The position numbers and the translations under genes are program-made. A DNA stretch of 48,540 nt. Source: VBAS01 sp035318985 (GTDB lineage: Bacteria > Bacteroidota > Bacteroidia > Chitinophagales > Chitinophagaceae). The notes under the pieces are model-generated. The model saw only the letters and a program-made list of their open reading frames with translations, was not told the origin of the DNA and ran no database searches. The stretch spans positions 1 through 48,540 of the forward strand of contig DATHDP010000102.1 in assembly GCA_035318985.1 (NCBI GenBank), given 5' to 3'. Below, piece after piece: positions 18,301 to 25,192 of the stretch (within the stretch, counting starts at the first letter, position 1; every line of letters starts with the position of its first letter).

Positions 18301-18578
18301 AGTTGTATTGTAACTGCAGTCTTGCCATCTGCAATAAAACTAGCTTGCTTATAACCTGTAGAACTTAGCGTTAATGTAACATTCCCGGTGCCAGGAACAG
18401 TAATTGTGAAATTTCCTTCTTTATCAGTTTGAACCCCGGTTTTTGATCCTGCAGGAGTAACACTTACACCCTGCAGCGGCGTACCTGTATCATCAGTTAC
18501 CCGACCCTTAATAACTCTATCCTGGGCAAACGTTGTAATAGAAAAAGAAAGAAAGAAAAAAAACAGAAGATGCTTCAT
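15357..18578 (-). CDS. SusC/RagA-family TonB-linked outer-membrane transporter
   Basis: About 1073 residues from ATG at 18578, chosen because MKHLLFFFFLSFSITTFAQ is a clean signal peptide; the frame stays open to 18623. Next come a carboxypeptidase-D regulatory-like domain (VIKGRVTDDTGTPLQGVSV), the SusC signature DDVVVVGYQTLKRRDLTGSV, a plug domain (PQPIYIIDGVQVENAL, VLKDASTTAIYGARGANGV) and a long beta-barrel ending in a terminal aromatic-rich strand (SMSFIFGVNLTL). It uses TonB energy to import oligosaccharides, here probably pectic. No sigma/anti-sigma extension is present between signal and regulatory domain, so control by an ECF sigma factor through this protein is unlikely. Confidence 0.96.
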   Translation of the reverse strand: MKHLLFFFFLSFSITTFAQDRVIKGRVTDDTGTPLQGVSVTPAGSKTGVQTDKEGNFTITVPGTGNVTLTLSSTGYKQASFIADGKTAVTIQLEKNVTSLDDVVVVGYQTLKRRDLTGSVSSVNAKQLKDIPINSAAQALAGRLAGVQVTGTEGSPNAEVLIRVRGGGSITQDPQPIYIIDGVQVENALSVISPQDIESVDVLKDASTTAIYGARGANGVVIITTKKGRNGRPVITYNGLIGFKKLANKLEVMDPYEFVLYQYEASRSSAAARQTFQNTYGRWEDLDLYKSIPAVDWQEEMFGRLAFNQTHNVGLNGGDQKTQYNLSLTYNKEEGIMLLSDFDRKLASFKLDHTFSPKLKVGFSTRYNKTIVNGAGTSNAGSSSTNRLRQAIKYKPILTPGQSETDYDPDYADQTNGNSLRLVNPILLNEAEYRKDNTDVVNLTGYIDFTLNKYVNFKSTFGYDLTYREQRAFDDSITSNSKQNSAGLPLASINNVKRNTFNNSNVLTFTMDKSGSSFSKHNKLSVLLGQETYEDKGQLLYTETRYFPLGISPERAFANMNLGSGPQGQPQPKPTSSESTNKLASFFGRVNYAYADKYLLALSLRADGSTKFAPDNRWGYFPSGTFAWRVSKEKFMEGLSPTISDLKLRVGYGEAGNNRISDFLYLTTYSPNTQYDLLEQIITAYLPPSLANNALVWEENISRNIGLDVSFLNNRIQLTTDIYKNSSKNLLLNVAVPASSGYTKQVQNVGSVNNSGIEFQVNASVIQKKDFTWNANFNASYNKNKIMSLGPDQQSFLETSGWAGGNVPSDFIVKVGKSVGSVWGLISDGMYKIDDFDYNSTTGVYTLKPGVPNNSSIISTTPQPGMIKFKDQNGDAIIDDNDRTIIGHTLPTVVGGLNQQFTYKNFDFSVFLNFQFGNQIYNANKLEFTSGYTVNSNLLTTMNSDKRWMTVNAQGNVVTDPTELTKLNANATIWRPITSAGSFYTHSWAIEDGGFVRLNNVTIGYTLPKSFVAKAKIQNLRVYVTGNNLYVFTNYSGYDPEVNTRRSTQVTPGVDYSAYPRSMSFIFGVNLTL

Positions 18579-18662
18579 ATGGCTCTTTTTGATGTTTTGA
18601 AAAAAAATCTTGATGTTCGTCAAATCGTGAGGAACCGTCCTGTACTATCCGGAATCAAAGCC

Positions 18663-18670
18663 CAATGCTA
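18663..18670 (-). promoter_or_regulatory. Candidate -7 element of the susC operon
   Basis: On the minus strand this reads TAGCATTG, seven of eight to TAnnTTTG, about 85 bases before the chosen susC start. The same kind of element (TAGAATTG) sits at the matching distance from the shared 15-mer upstream of the GH28 gene. No clean -33 box was found. Confidence 0.35.
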
Positions 18671-18708
18671 ATTAGTATTTATCATATTTAAATCAATGAG
18701 TTAGGTGT

Positions 18709-18723
18709 TTATTTACGCAAACG
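18709..18723. promoter_or_regulatory. Putative regulator-binding site of the susC promoter (shared 15-mer)
   Basis: TTATTTACGCAAACG on the plus strand, identical to 2693-2707. Here the sequence continues into TTCCCGA, so ACGCAAACGTTCCCGA forms an imperfect palindrome around a central CG like LacI-family operators. It is 38 bp upstream of the -7-like element. That position favours activation or a distal operator over simple blocking of the polymerase. Confidence 0.5.
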
Positions 18724-18890
18724 TTCCCGATAACGATAACGAAAATTGTTTACCTGTCTTTTCGTAAAAAGAGCACAATAAATTAATGAATGCTGCAAGG
18801 CAATCGTATTCTTTTTTCCACCCACTTCTGTTAAATCGTAATAAGATCAAATACAGATGCCACTCCGCTGAAAAACGTATCTTTAAAAAG

Positions 18891-18898
18891 TAACTTTG
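18891..18898 (+). promoter_or_regulatory. -7 box for the plus-strand LacI-family gene
   Basis: TAACTTTG is a perfect match to TAnnTTTG. It ends only ten bases before the ATG at 18909, implying a very short leader. No clear TTTG -33 box is seen about 19 bases upstream. Confidence 0.4.
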
Positions 18899-18908
18899 TA
18901 GCCTGTAT

Positions 18909-19955
18909 ATGAAATTTGAAGCCGTAACTATTAAAGATATTGCCCGTGCACTTGGCATTTCCACCTCTACTGTTTCCCGTGCATTAAGAGATAGCTATGA
19001 AATAAGTCCGGAAACAAAACAATTAGTCCTTGATTGCGCTGAAAAATTGAACTACCGCCCCAACCCGATCGCATTAAGTTTAAAAGAAAGAAGAAGCCGT
19101 TCGATCGGGGTAGTCGTTTGTGAAATAGCCAATAATTTTTTCTCGCAGGTTATTAATGGAATTGAGTCTATCGCTTACGACAAAGGTTATAATGTTATTA
19201 TTTCCCAAAGCCGTGAATCTTATGACCGGGAAGTGATCGATCTGCAATACCTGGCATCTCGTTCAGTTGATGGGTTGCTAATTTCTCTTTCTACGGAAAC
19301 AAATGATCTTAGTCATCTGAAAGCTTTACATGCGAAAGGATTCCCGATTGTTTTATTTGACAGGATAACCGATGAGATCAATACTCATAAAGTGATCCTC
19401 GATAATTTCAAAGGAGGTTATGAGGCGACAGAACATTTGATAAGAAATGGGCACAAACGAATTGCCGTTCTAACTAATTCCGAATTTTTATCGATCACTC
19501 ACGAACGTCTTGCCGGTTATAAAGAAGCGTTGATCGCAAATGGACAAAAAGTAAATGAGAATTATATCCAGCATTGTTTTTATGGTGGAATGATGTTTGA
19601 AGAAATTGAAGATGCCGTTAATAAATTATTTACCCAAAGAAATAAACCTGATGCAATTTTTGCAACCAGCGACAAACTCACGACAGGGTGTTTAAAAACT
19701 TTAAAAAGAAGAGGATTAAAAATACCAGATGATGTTTCAGTTGTTGGTTTTTCAAATTCAGATATTGCCGAACTTATAGATCCGCCACTTACTGTCGTAC
19801 GACAACCAGCTTTTGAAATGGGAAAAGATGCCACTGAATTACTGTTGCAGCTTATCGAGAGCAAAAGACCAATAAAGGAATTTGAGAAAAGAATCTTAAC
19901 TCCTGAATTACAGATCAGGGAATCATCAATAAAAAAAATGGTTATTGCAGATTGA
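18909..19955 (+). CDS. LacI/GalR-family transcriptional regulator
   Basis: A 348-residue DNA-binding regulator. The N-terminal helix-turn-helix and hinge (VTIKDIARALGISTSTVSRA, about 6-25, then NYRPNPIALSLKERRS) are typical of LacI. The periplasmic-binding-protein-like effector domain runs from about 63 to 340, including SIGVVVCEIANNFFSQVINGIE and DGLLISLSTET. The gene is divergent from susC across the shared control region, so it is the prime candidate to sense a pectin-derived sugar and control the locus. The effector and the sign of control are not readable from sequence. Its stop is four bases from that of the next, convergent LacI-family gene. Confidence 0.93.
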   Translation: MKFEAVTIKDIARALGISTSTVSRALRDSYEISPETKQLVLDCAEKLNYRPNPIALSLKERRSRSIGVVVCEIANNFFSQVINGIESIAYDKGYNVIISQSRESYDREVIDLQYLASRSVDGLLISLSTETNDLSHLKALHAKGFPIVLFDRITDEINTHKVILDNFKGGYEATEHLIRNGHKRIAVLTNSEFLSITHERLAGYKEALIANGQKVNENYIQHCFYGGMMFEEIEDAVNKLFTQRNKPDAIFATSDKLTTGCLKTLKRRGLKIPDDVSVVGFSNSDIAELIDPPLTVVRQPAFEMGKDATELLLQLIESKRPIKEFEKRILTPELQIRESSIKKMVIAD

Positions 19956-19959
19956 GAAA

Positions 19960-20979
19960 TTAATCCTCGTGTAAAACCAACTCCCCTTCCAAAACAATTT
20001 TTTGTGGCAAGTTTGTTGAGCTATTTTCTTTTCTGTTTATCAATTGCAGTAAAATATCAGTTGCTTTTTCCGCCTGCTCAAAAGGAAATTGTTCTACTGA
20101 CACAATTGGAGGATTATCCAGGTAATGTATGATCGGCAAGTTTGCATAGCTCCCAAAGAAAATATCTTTATTGATCTTAAGTCCTTCTTTTCTTGCATAT
20201 CGTATTGCATCAAGCGCCACATAATCATTAAATGCAATAACAGCTCCCGGTAGTTTTTTTAAAGCTAATAATTTGCCGATGGCTTTTTCAGTACCAAATG
20301 TTGTAAGATCAGTTTGCACAATTAATTCTTTCTCTTCTTTCAATTTATTTTTCACTAAACCATCTCTGTATCCGTCAGCTCTTTCTTGTGTTAGCGAAAT
20401 GGCGCCGGGTCCATTAATAAACCCAATTCTTTTTATTCCTTTTTTTACAAACAGATCCACCATTGCAGCTGTGCTTTTCTTTAAACTACAAGTAACGGAA
20501 AACGCATCGGGCATTTCCGGTGCACGGTCAAAAAAAACGACTGGTATATTAAATTGTTCTAATTCCTGGAAGTGTTTATAATCGCCGGAGTTTTTTGATA
20601 CGGAAACAATAATACCATCCACCCTGTTACGTCGCATTGTTTCCACTATTTGTTTTTCTCTTTTAGGATCATCATGACTTTGACTAATGAGAACATTATA
20701 ATTATTCTCGATCGCCATTTTTTCGATTCCATTTATTGCTATTGAAAAATATTGTTCCTGCAGATTAGGAAGGATGACGCCAAGCGTAAAAGTTTTTCCC
20801 TGTTTAAAAAAAATGGCTGCCTGGTTCGGTTCATAATTGATCTCTTTAGCCACTTGCTGTACCTGCATTCTTGTTCGCAAACCAATGCTTGAATGATCAT
20901 GCAATGCTCTTGAAACAGTGGAAACAGAAACATTCAATCTCTTTGCAATTTCTTTTATAGTAGGTACTTTTTTTACCAT
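19960..20979 (-). CDS. LacI/GalR-family transcriptional regulator (second, convergent)
   Basis: A 339-residue LacI-family protein with HTH PTIKEIAKRLNVSVSTVSRA (about 6-25), hinge NYEPNQAAIFFKQGKT and a sugar-binding effector domain (FTLGVILPNLQEQYFSIAINGIE to the C-terminus). It resembles the convergent regulator in layout, and both keep the STVSRAL recognition-helix segment, so the two may read similar operators. It is transcribed from next to the CBS-domain gene promoter. It may control this pectin locus or another carbohydrate locus elsewhere. No terminator fits in the four bases between the two convergent genes. Confidence 0.92.
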   Translation of the reverse strand: MVKKVPTIKEIAKRLNVSVSTVSRALHDHSSIGLRTRMQVQQVAKEINYEPNQAAIFFKQGKTFTLGVILPNLQEQYFSIAINGIEKMAIENNYNVLISQSHDDPKREKQIVETMRRNRVDGIIVSVSKNSGDYKHFQELEQFNIPVVFFDRAPEMPDAFSVTCSLKKSTAAMVDLFVKKGIKRIGFINGPGAISLTQERADGYRDGLVKNKLKEEKELIVQTDLTTFGTEKAIGKLLALKKLPGAVIAFNDYVALDAIRYARKEGLKINKDIFFGSYANLPIIHYLDNPPIVSVEQFPFEQAEKATDILLQLINRKENSSTNLPQKIVLEGELVLHED

Positions 20980-21013
20980 AATTGAATAGAAACTAAGGAT
21001 AATAAAGATAATG

Positions 21014-21045
21014 TTTCGTGCATACTGTGTATATAATTAGTTTTG
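21014..21045 (+). promoter_or_regulatory. Promoter of the CBS-domain gene
   Basis: TAGTTTTG at 21038-21045 is a perfect TAnnTTTG -7 box, and TTTC at 21014-21017 (one off TTTG) lies 20 bases upstream as a -33 box. The ATG at 21099 follows after a leader of about 45 bases. A longer frame starting at 21018 would lie inside this promoter and is rejected as the start. Confidence 0.5.
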
Positions 21046-21098
21046 AAAACGCTGCGTTTTTATGTAACTTTCACTACCTAAAACTAAAACTACCAACT

Positions 21099-21533
21099 AT
21101 GCGCAAAGTTTCTGACATTCTTGGCCGAAAAGGAGCCTCAGCCGTTGCAGTAGCCCCAGACACAAAAGTGATCGAGGCGCTAAACATTATGGCTGAAAAA
21201 AACATCGGCTCCGTGCTTGTAATGGACGGCGGTGAATACCTTGGTATCATTACAGAAAGAGATTATTCGAGAAAAATTGCTCTGAGGCACAAAAGTTCTG
21301 TTGACACTAAGGTTTCCGAGATCATGACAACAAATTTACCGGCCGTAAACCCCAGCGACAGCGTGGAATACTGTATGCAACTTATGTCTGATAAAAATAT
21401 TCGTTACCTGCCGGTTTTTGAAAAGAATCTGTTAGCAGGTATAGTGAGTATGAGTGATGTAGTAAAAGAAACTATTTTACAGCAAAAGGAAACTATTAGT
21501 CACCTGGAGAGTTATATCCATTCAGGGCTTTAA
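21099..21533 (+). CDS. Tandem CBS-domain protein
   Basis: A 144-residue cytoplasmic protein made of one Bateman module. CBS1 is at about 10-60 (VAPDTKVIEALNIMAEKNIG, YLGIITERDYSRKIAL) and CBS2 at about 75-130 (IMTTNLPAVNPSDSVEYCMQ, LAGIVSMSDVVKETIL). Such stand-alone proteins bind adenine nucleotides and may sense energy charge; the partner is unknown. ATG at 21099 was chosen because a promoter lies just upstream and the domain begins directly after it. A strong terminator follows. Confidence 0.9.
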   Translation: MRKVSDILGRKGASAVAVAPDTKVIEALNIMAEKNIGSVLVMDGGEYLGIITERDYSRKIALRHKSSVDTKVSEIMTTNLPAVNPSDSVEYCMQLMSDKNIRYLPVFEKNLLAGIVSMSDVVKETILQQKETISHLESYIHSGL

Positions 21534-21561
21534 ATTTGTATACAACTAAAAACACAAGTTA

Positions 21562-21590
21562 GTCCCGCCACAGGCGGGATTTTTATTTTT
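21562..21590 (+). terminator. Rho-independent terminator of the CBS-domain gene
   Basis: TCCCGCC and GGCGGGA pair around ACA (21563-21579), followed by a T-rich tract (21580-21590). The T-tract overlaps the very end of the convergent MutS2-like gene. Confidence 0.85.
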
Positions 21591-23697
21591 TATAAGTTTC
21601 GTCTTGTTTTGATTTGACCAATACCAGATCTTTTATGTCAACATGTATTGGTAGCATTCCAATTTTCACAACAGCTTTCTTCCCTCTTAATTCTATAACC
21701 TGTCCTACCTGGTGATTCTTTTTCATCTTTACTTTTTCTCCAACTTTTATCTCACCCACCAGTTCAATAAACTTTGATTCTACTTGCTTTTGCATTTTAC
21801 CGGAAGCCTTCTTTTCGTTTTTATTAAATAAAAGAGCACTGATATTTTTGATCACTTTGCTTTTGTCTTCCTCTTTTCGCCAATCGATCACCATTTGCTT
21901 TAGCTTTCTCTCCATTTCTTTGAGGTAAGCCAATTTTTCTTCAGAAACCTTATTCTGATATTTTAAAAGTTCCACTTGCTGATCATGCCTTTCCCGATCC
22001 ATCGTATGCTTCATCTCTTTTTTCAATTTCTCATTCTCCTGCAGCAACTGGTGCAGCTCTTTCTCTTTCTTTTCAAGATCATGAAGATCTTGCTCTGTTC
22101 TGTTCAACAATTTGTCTAAACGAAAATGCTCTTCATCAACCATTTTTCTTGCTCGATCGATCAATGGCCTATCCAAACCGATCCTTTCAGCAATGGCAAA
22201 CGTGTATGAACTTCCGGGCTTGCCAATATTGAGTTTATATAAAGGCATCAGGTTTTTTTCATCAAACGCCATAGCGCCATTTAAAATACCGGGAGTTTTA
22301 CTTGCCATTATTTTCAAATTCAGGTAATGAGTAGTAACAATGCCATAAGAATGTTTCTTTACTAACTCTTCTAATATTACTTCTGCAAAAGCACCACCAA
22401 GGTTCGGATCACTCCCGCTTCCTAATTCATCAATAAAGAAAAGTGTTTTTCCACTGGCTGATTCCATGAAATATTTCATATTCTTCAAATGGCTGCTATA
22501 AGTGCTTAATTCAAATTCCAGGCTTTGGGTGTCGCCAATATGGATCAGCAATTGTTTGAATACTCCAAATTTCGAAGATGGCTGTGCAGGTACAAGTAAA
22601 CCACTCTGCACCATCATTTGTAAAAGCCCAACAGTTTTAAGTGTTACAGTTTTACCACCGGCATTCGGTCCGCTTATAACAAGTATTCTATTCGTTTCAT
22701 CAAGTGTTAATGAAACAGGAATGGTTGGCTTGTTAGCTTTTTTATTATACAGATACAGCAAAGGATGAAAAGCTTTTTCCAAATGAACAATAGCTTTATC
22801 CTCTACAAGTGGAAATTCACCATTCATAGCTAAAGCAAGTTTTGCTTTGGCACGAATAAAATCATACTCACCGGAAATAGAATGATAAGCTGACAACAAA
22901 GAGGAATACACAGAAAGTTTAGCAGTCAATTCACGAAGCAAACGATACACTTCTCTTTTCTCATCGCTTTCTAGCGAATAAATATCATTGTTCAATTCGA
23001 TCGTTTCTTCCGGTTCTATAAAAGTAGTGCGGCGGCTTTCACTTTCGCCATGTAAAATCCCTTTCACAGTTCTTTTCTGTTCAGCATAAACAGCCACCAC
23101 CCTTCTGCCATTTAAAAAACTTTCTTCAATATCCGCCAGATAGCCTTGTTTATTCAATTTGGAAATGATCCGGTCGAAAGCTTTGCGCAATTCATTTCGT
23201 TTTCGGTATAAATTCATGCGGATGCTTTGTAATTCATCCGACGCATTATCCTTTACCTGGCCGCTTTCATCAATTATATCATCTATCATTTCAATGATAG
23301 CTTTTTCATAATAAGTTCCGTCAATAATTTTTACGATGCTATTGTACACATTTCGCCTTTCCGCATCAAACCAGCGGAAAATATTCTTCATCAATTCAGC
23401 CAGCTTTCTTATCTCGATCAATTCATCACCTGCCAGCACTGCTCCGGGAATTGAAAGCATCTTTAACTCCTTTGATAAATTAAACACCGGGTCGTTTGGG
23501 AAATAGATGCTGTTTTGCAAAAGCTGTTTGTATTCATAACTCTGTCGCAATTCAGTTTCTATAGTTTCAATTCGTGTATGAATTCCAAGCAGGGTTGCTT
23601 TCTCAATTGCATATTCACTTCTGCAATGTTCAGCCAGTAATGTTTTTACTTTGTCAAATTCTAATTGTATGTATGCCGATTCGGGGAAAAGTTTCAT
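21583..23697 (-). CDS. MutS2-family ATPase lacking the C-terminal Smr domain
   Basis: A 704-residue protein. The N-terminal helical and lever region (about 1-300) contains the MutS2-like FIEPEETIELNN segment. The ABC-type ATPase follows with Walker A GPNAGGKT (K349), ABC-type signature region ELSTYSSHLKNM and Walker B TLFFIDELGSGSD. A long coiled coil (about 510-620, DRARKMVDEEHFRLDKLL onward) and a small KOW-like end (EIKVGEKVKMKKNHQVGQVI) complete it. Canonical MutS2 is about 780 residues and ends with an Smr nuclease domain. Here the frame stops at KQDETYKK with no Smr motif and no continuing frame. MutS2 proteins act on branched DNA or collided ribosomes; without Smr, ring-nicking is not expected. 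Confidence 0.88.
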   Translation of the reverse strand: MKLFPESAYIQLEFDKVKTLLAEHCRSEYAIEKATLLGIHTRIETIETELRQSYEYKQLLQNSIYFPNDPVFNLSKELKMLSIPGAVLAGDELIEIRKLAELMKNIFRWFDAERRNVYNSIVKIIDGTYYEKAIIEMIDDIIDESGQVKDNASDELQSIRMNLYRKRNELRKAFDRIISKLNKQGYLADIEESFLNGRRVVAVYAEQKRTVKGILHGESESRRTTFIEPEETIELNNDIYSLESDEKREVYRLLRELTAKLSVYSSLLSAYHSISGEYDFIRAKAKLALAMNGEFPLVEDKAIVHLEKAFHPLLYLYNKKANKPTIPVSLTLDETNRILVISGPNAGGKTVTLKTVGLLQMMVQSGLLVPAQPSSKFGVFKQLLIHIGDTQSLEFELSTYSSHLKNMKYFMESASGKTLFFIDELGSGSDPNLGGAFAEVILEELVKKHSYGIVTTHYLNLKIMASKTPGILNGAMAFDEKNLMPLYKLNIGKPGSSYTFAIAERIGLDRPLIDRARKMVDEEHFRLDKLLNRTEQDLHDLEKKEKELHQLLQENEKLKKEMKHTMDRERHDQQVELLKYQNKVSEEKLAYLKEMERKLKQMVIDWRKEEDKSKVIKNISALLFNKNEKKASGKMQKQVESKFIELVGEIKVGEKVKMKKNHQVGQVIELRGKKAVVKIGMLPIHVDIKDLVLVKSKQDETYKK

Positions 23698-23981
23698 CTG
23701 ATCGTTAAAATAATTTTTTAGCCAACAAAAGTAATTCTAATCATCGTCCCTTGCGACGCTCCATTCGCCTTTCTTTTCATCACTGGACAATTGCGTCGCA
23801 GTTTATCCAGAGTGAAGCGAAGAATCGCACTCCTGGACTAAATCTATTCTACCCGGCATATTTGTTAATAAACTCAGAAAGGTATTTACATTATCCTTTG
23901 GCTTAAAACCACCCATTTAAAATCATCGTAAATTGCATAGAATTGAAAGGAATGGAACTAAAAAATAAAAAAAGAATATTT
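23698..23981. other. Divergent intergenic region with inverted repeats
   Basis: The stretch between the MutS2-like gene and msrA contains no gene. TGCGACGC (23752-23759) and GCGTCGCA (23793-23800) are exact inverted copies, and shorter imperfect dyads follow to about 23850. This more GC-rich block could be a structured RNA end, a REP-like element or a binding region. No T-tract marks it as a terminator. Confidence 0.4.
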
Positions 23982-24650
23982 ATGAAAACGTTTTGGCTGG
24001 CTGCTTTTACCGGCGCCACCGCATTAATTTCCTGTGCACAAAACAATAATCAAAATTTAAAAATGAATACAACAAAAACATCCGAAAAAACTGAGGCTGC
24101 TTTTACAGGCAAAACAGATACTGCAACTTTTGGTACTGGTTGTTTCTGGTGTACCGAAGCAGTCTTCGAACAATTGGAGGGGGTTATTTCCGTAACGTCA
24201 GGATATGCTGGCGGGCATGTTGCTAATCCAAGCTATAGGGACGTTTGCACTGGCGAAACGGGTCATGCTGAATGTGTGCAGATCGTCTATGATTCTTCAA
24301 AGATCAGTTTTGACGAACTACTTGAAGTTTTCTGGCAGGTTCATGATCCAACAACTTTAAATCGCCAGGGAGCGGATGTTGGTACGCAATACCGTAGTGT
24401 TATATTTTATCACGATGATGAACAAAAGCAAAAATCTGAAAAGTATAAAACAGAGTTGAATAAAAGTGGCGCATATGATAACCCGATCGTAACAACTCTT
24501 GAGCCTTTCACTAAATTTTATACCGCTGAAAATTATCACCAGGAATATTATGAGCTTAATAAGAACTCCAATCCTTATTGCTCTATTGTTATACAACCCA
24601 AGCTTGAAAAATTTGAAAAGGTCTTTAAGAATAAATTGAAGAAACATTAA
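23982..24650 (+). CDS. msrA: Peptide-methionine (S)-S-oxide reductase, lipoprotein form
   Basis: A 222-residue MsrA. The catalytic motif is GCFWCTEAVF with C54; FEQLEGVISVTSGYAGG, VFWQVHDPTTLNRQGADVGTQYRS and YHQEYYELN are hallmark MsrA segments, and C200 (PYC) may be a resolving Cys. It reduces methionine-S-sulfoxide in proteins. The N-terminus MKTFWLAAFTGATALISC has a lipobox, so the enzyme is likely anchored in the periplasm. ATG at 23982 gives the cleanest signal peptide; ATG at 23952 would add ten residues. A hairpin terminator follows directly. Confidence 0.93.
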   Translation: MKTFWLAAFTGATALISCAQNNNQNLKMNTTKTSEKTEAAFTGKTDTATFGTGCFWCTEAVFEQLEGVISVTSGYAGGHVANPSYRDVCTGETGHAECVQIVYDSSKISFDELLEVFWQVHDPTTLNRQGADVGTQYRSVIFYHDDEQKQKSEKYKTELNKSGAYDNPIVTTLEPFTKFYTAENYHQEYYELNKNSNPYCSIVIQPKLEKFEKVFKNKLKKH

Positions 24651-24653
24651 AAG

Positions 24654-24680
24654 AAAAGGTGGGATCAGGTCCCACCTTTT
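24654..24680 (+). terminator. Hairpin terminator of msrA
   Basis: Perfect 11-base arms (AAAAGGTGGGA / TCCCACCTTTT) around a five-base loop sit four bases after the msrA stop. The TTTTGTTTG tail is a modest U-tract. Confidence 0.8.
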
Positions 24681-25192
24681 GTTTGTGTACCATTCAAATC
24701 ATACGCATTCTTTTTTTGTTTAGAGATCAGAGAATGGTTTTCCTGGAGTTGGTTTCAACAGGTAAAGGGTCAACGGGTCATAGGATGGATCTTAATTTCA
24801 TACTAGTATCAAACGGCTTCCAGGTCTTTGGATCTTACTGCTTTTCATGTGGAGTATTGGATCTTTAGTTAGCATAGGGGTTTAATGATATATCTATATA
24901 AGTTCTTTCAAACTAGAAATATCTATTTGAAAATTTGTCAACCCTAATAAAACATACCTGGGAATAAAACTGATGACGAAACTATCAGCTTATTAAAGTA
25001 AGAAATTCATACAAGTAATAGAGTACGTTTTCAACAGGATCAGACTAAATGGTATTTACAGGATAACGGATGTGGCTTATTCAGGATATCGTCTCAAAAG
25101 CAGGATGTAAAAATAAAACTCAGTTTTTATTTATGCAAGCTTCCAATGTTATTTTTGAATAGGAATTACACTATCCAGCAGCGATAAACGCA
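24681..25192. other. Gene-free stretch of about 510 bp
   Basis: No convincing gene, RNA or repeat was found. The longest frame (about 69 codons) begins inside the msrA terminator, has low-complexity composition and no recognisable domain. The region is flanked by convergent gene ends, so it holds no obvious promoter need. It may be decayed sequence. Confidence 0.5.

Larger units (their letters stand above)
18579..18908. other. Divergent regulatory region between susC and a LacI-family gene
   Basis: This gene-free stretch carries the susC control elements on the minus strand and the promoter of the plus-strand regulator. A short TAACGATAACG direct repeat lies at about 18731-18741 next to the operator-like site. 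No small ORF or RNA was recognised in it. Confidence 0.6.

Noticed and set aside
15357..18578. SusC as a sigma-regulatory (FecA/FecI-type) transducer
   Set aside because: No extra N-terminal signalling domain and no adjacent anti-sigma or sigma gene are present.
21018..21098. N-terminal extension of the CBS-domain protein
   Set aside because: It overlaps the promoter at 21014-21045, so it would lie at or upstream of the transcription start.
24659..24868. 69-codon plus-strand frame after msrA
   Set aside because: It begins inside the msrA terminator hairpin, has no recognisable domain and no promoter or coding character.
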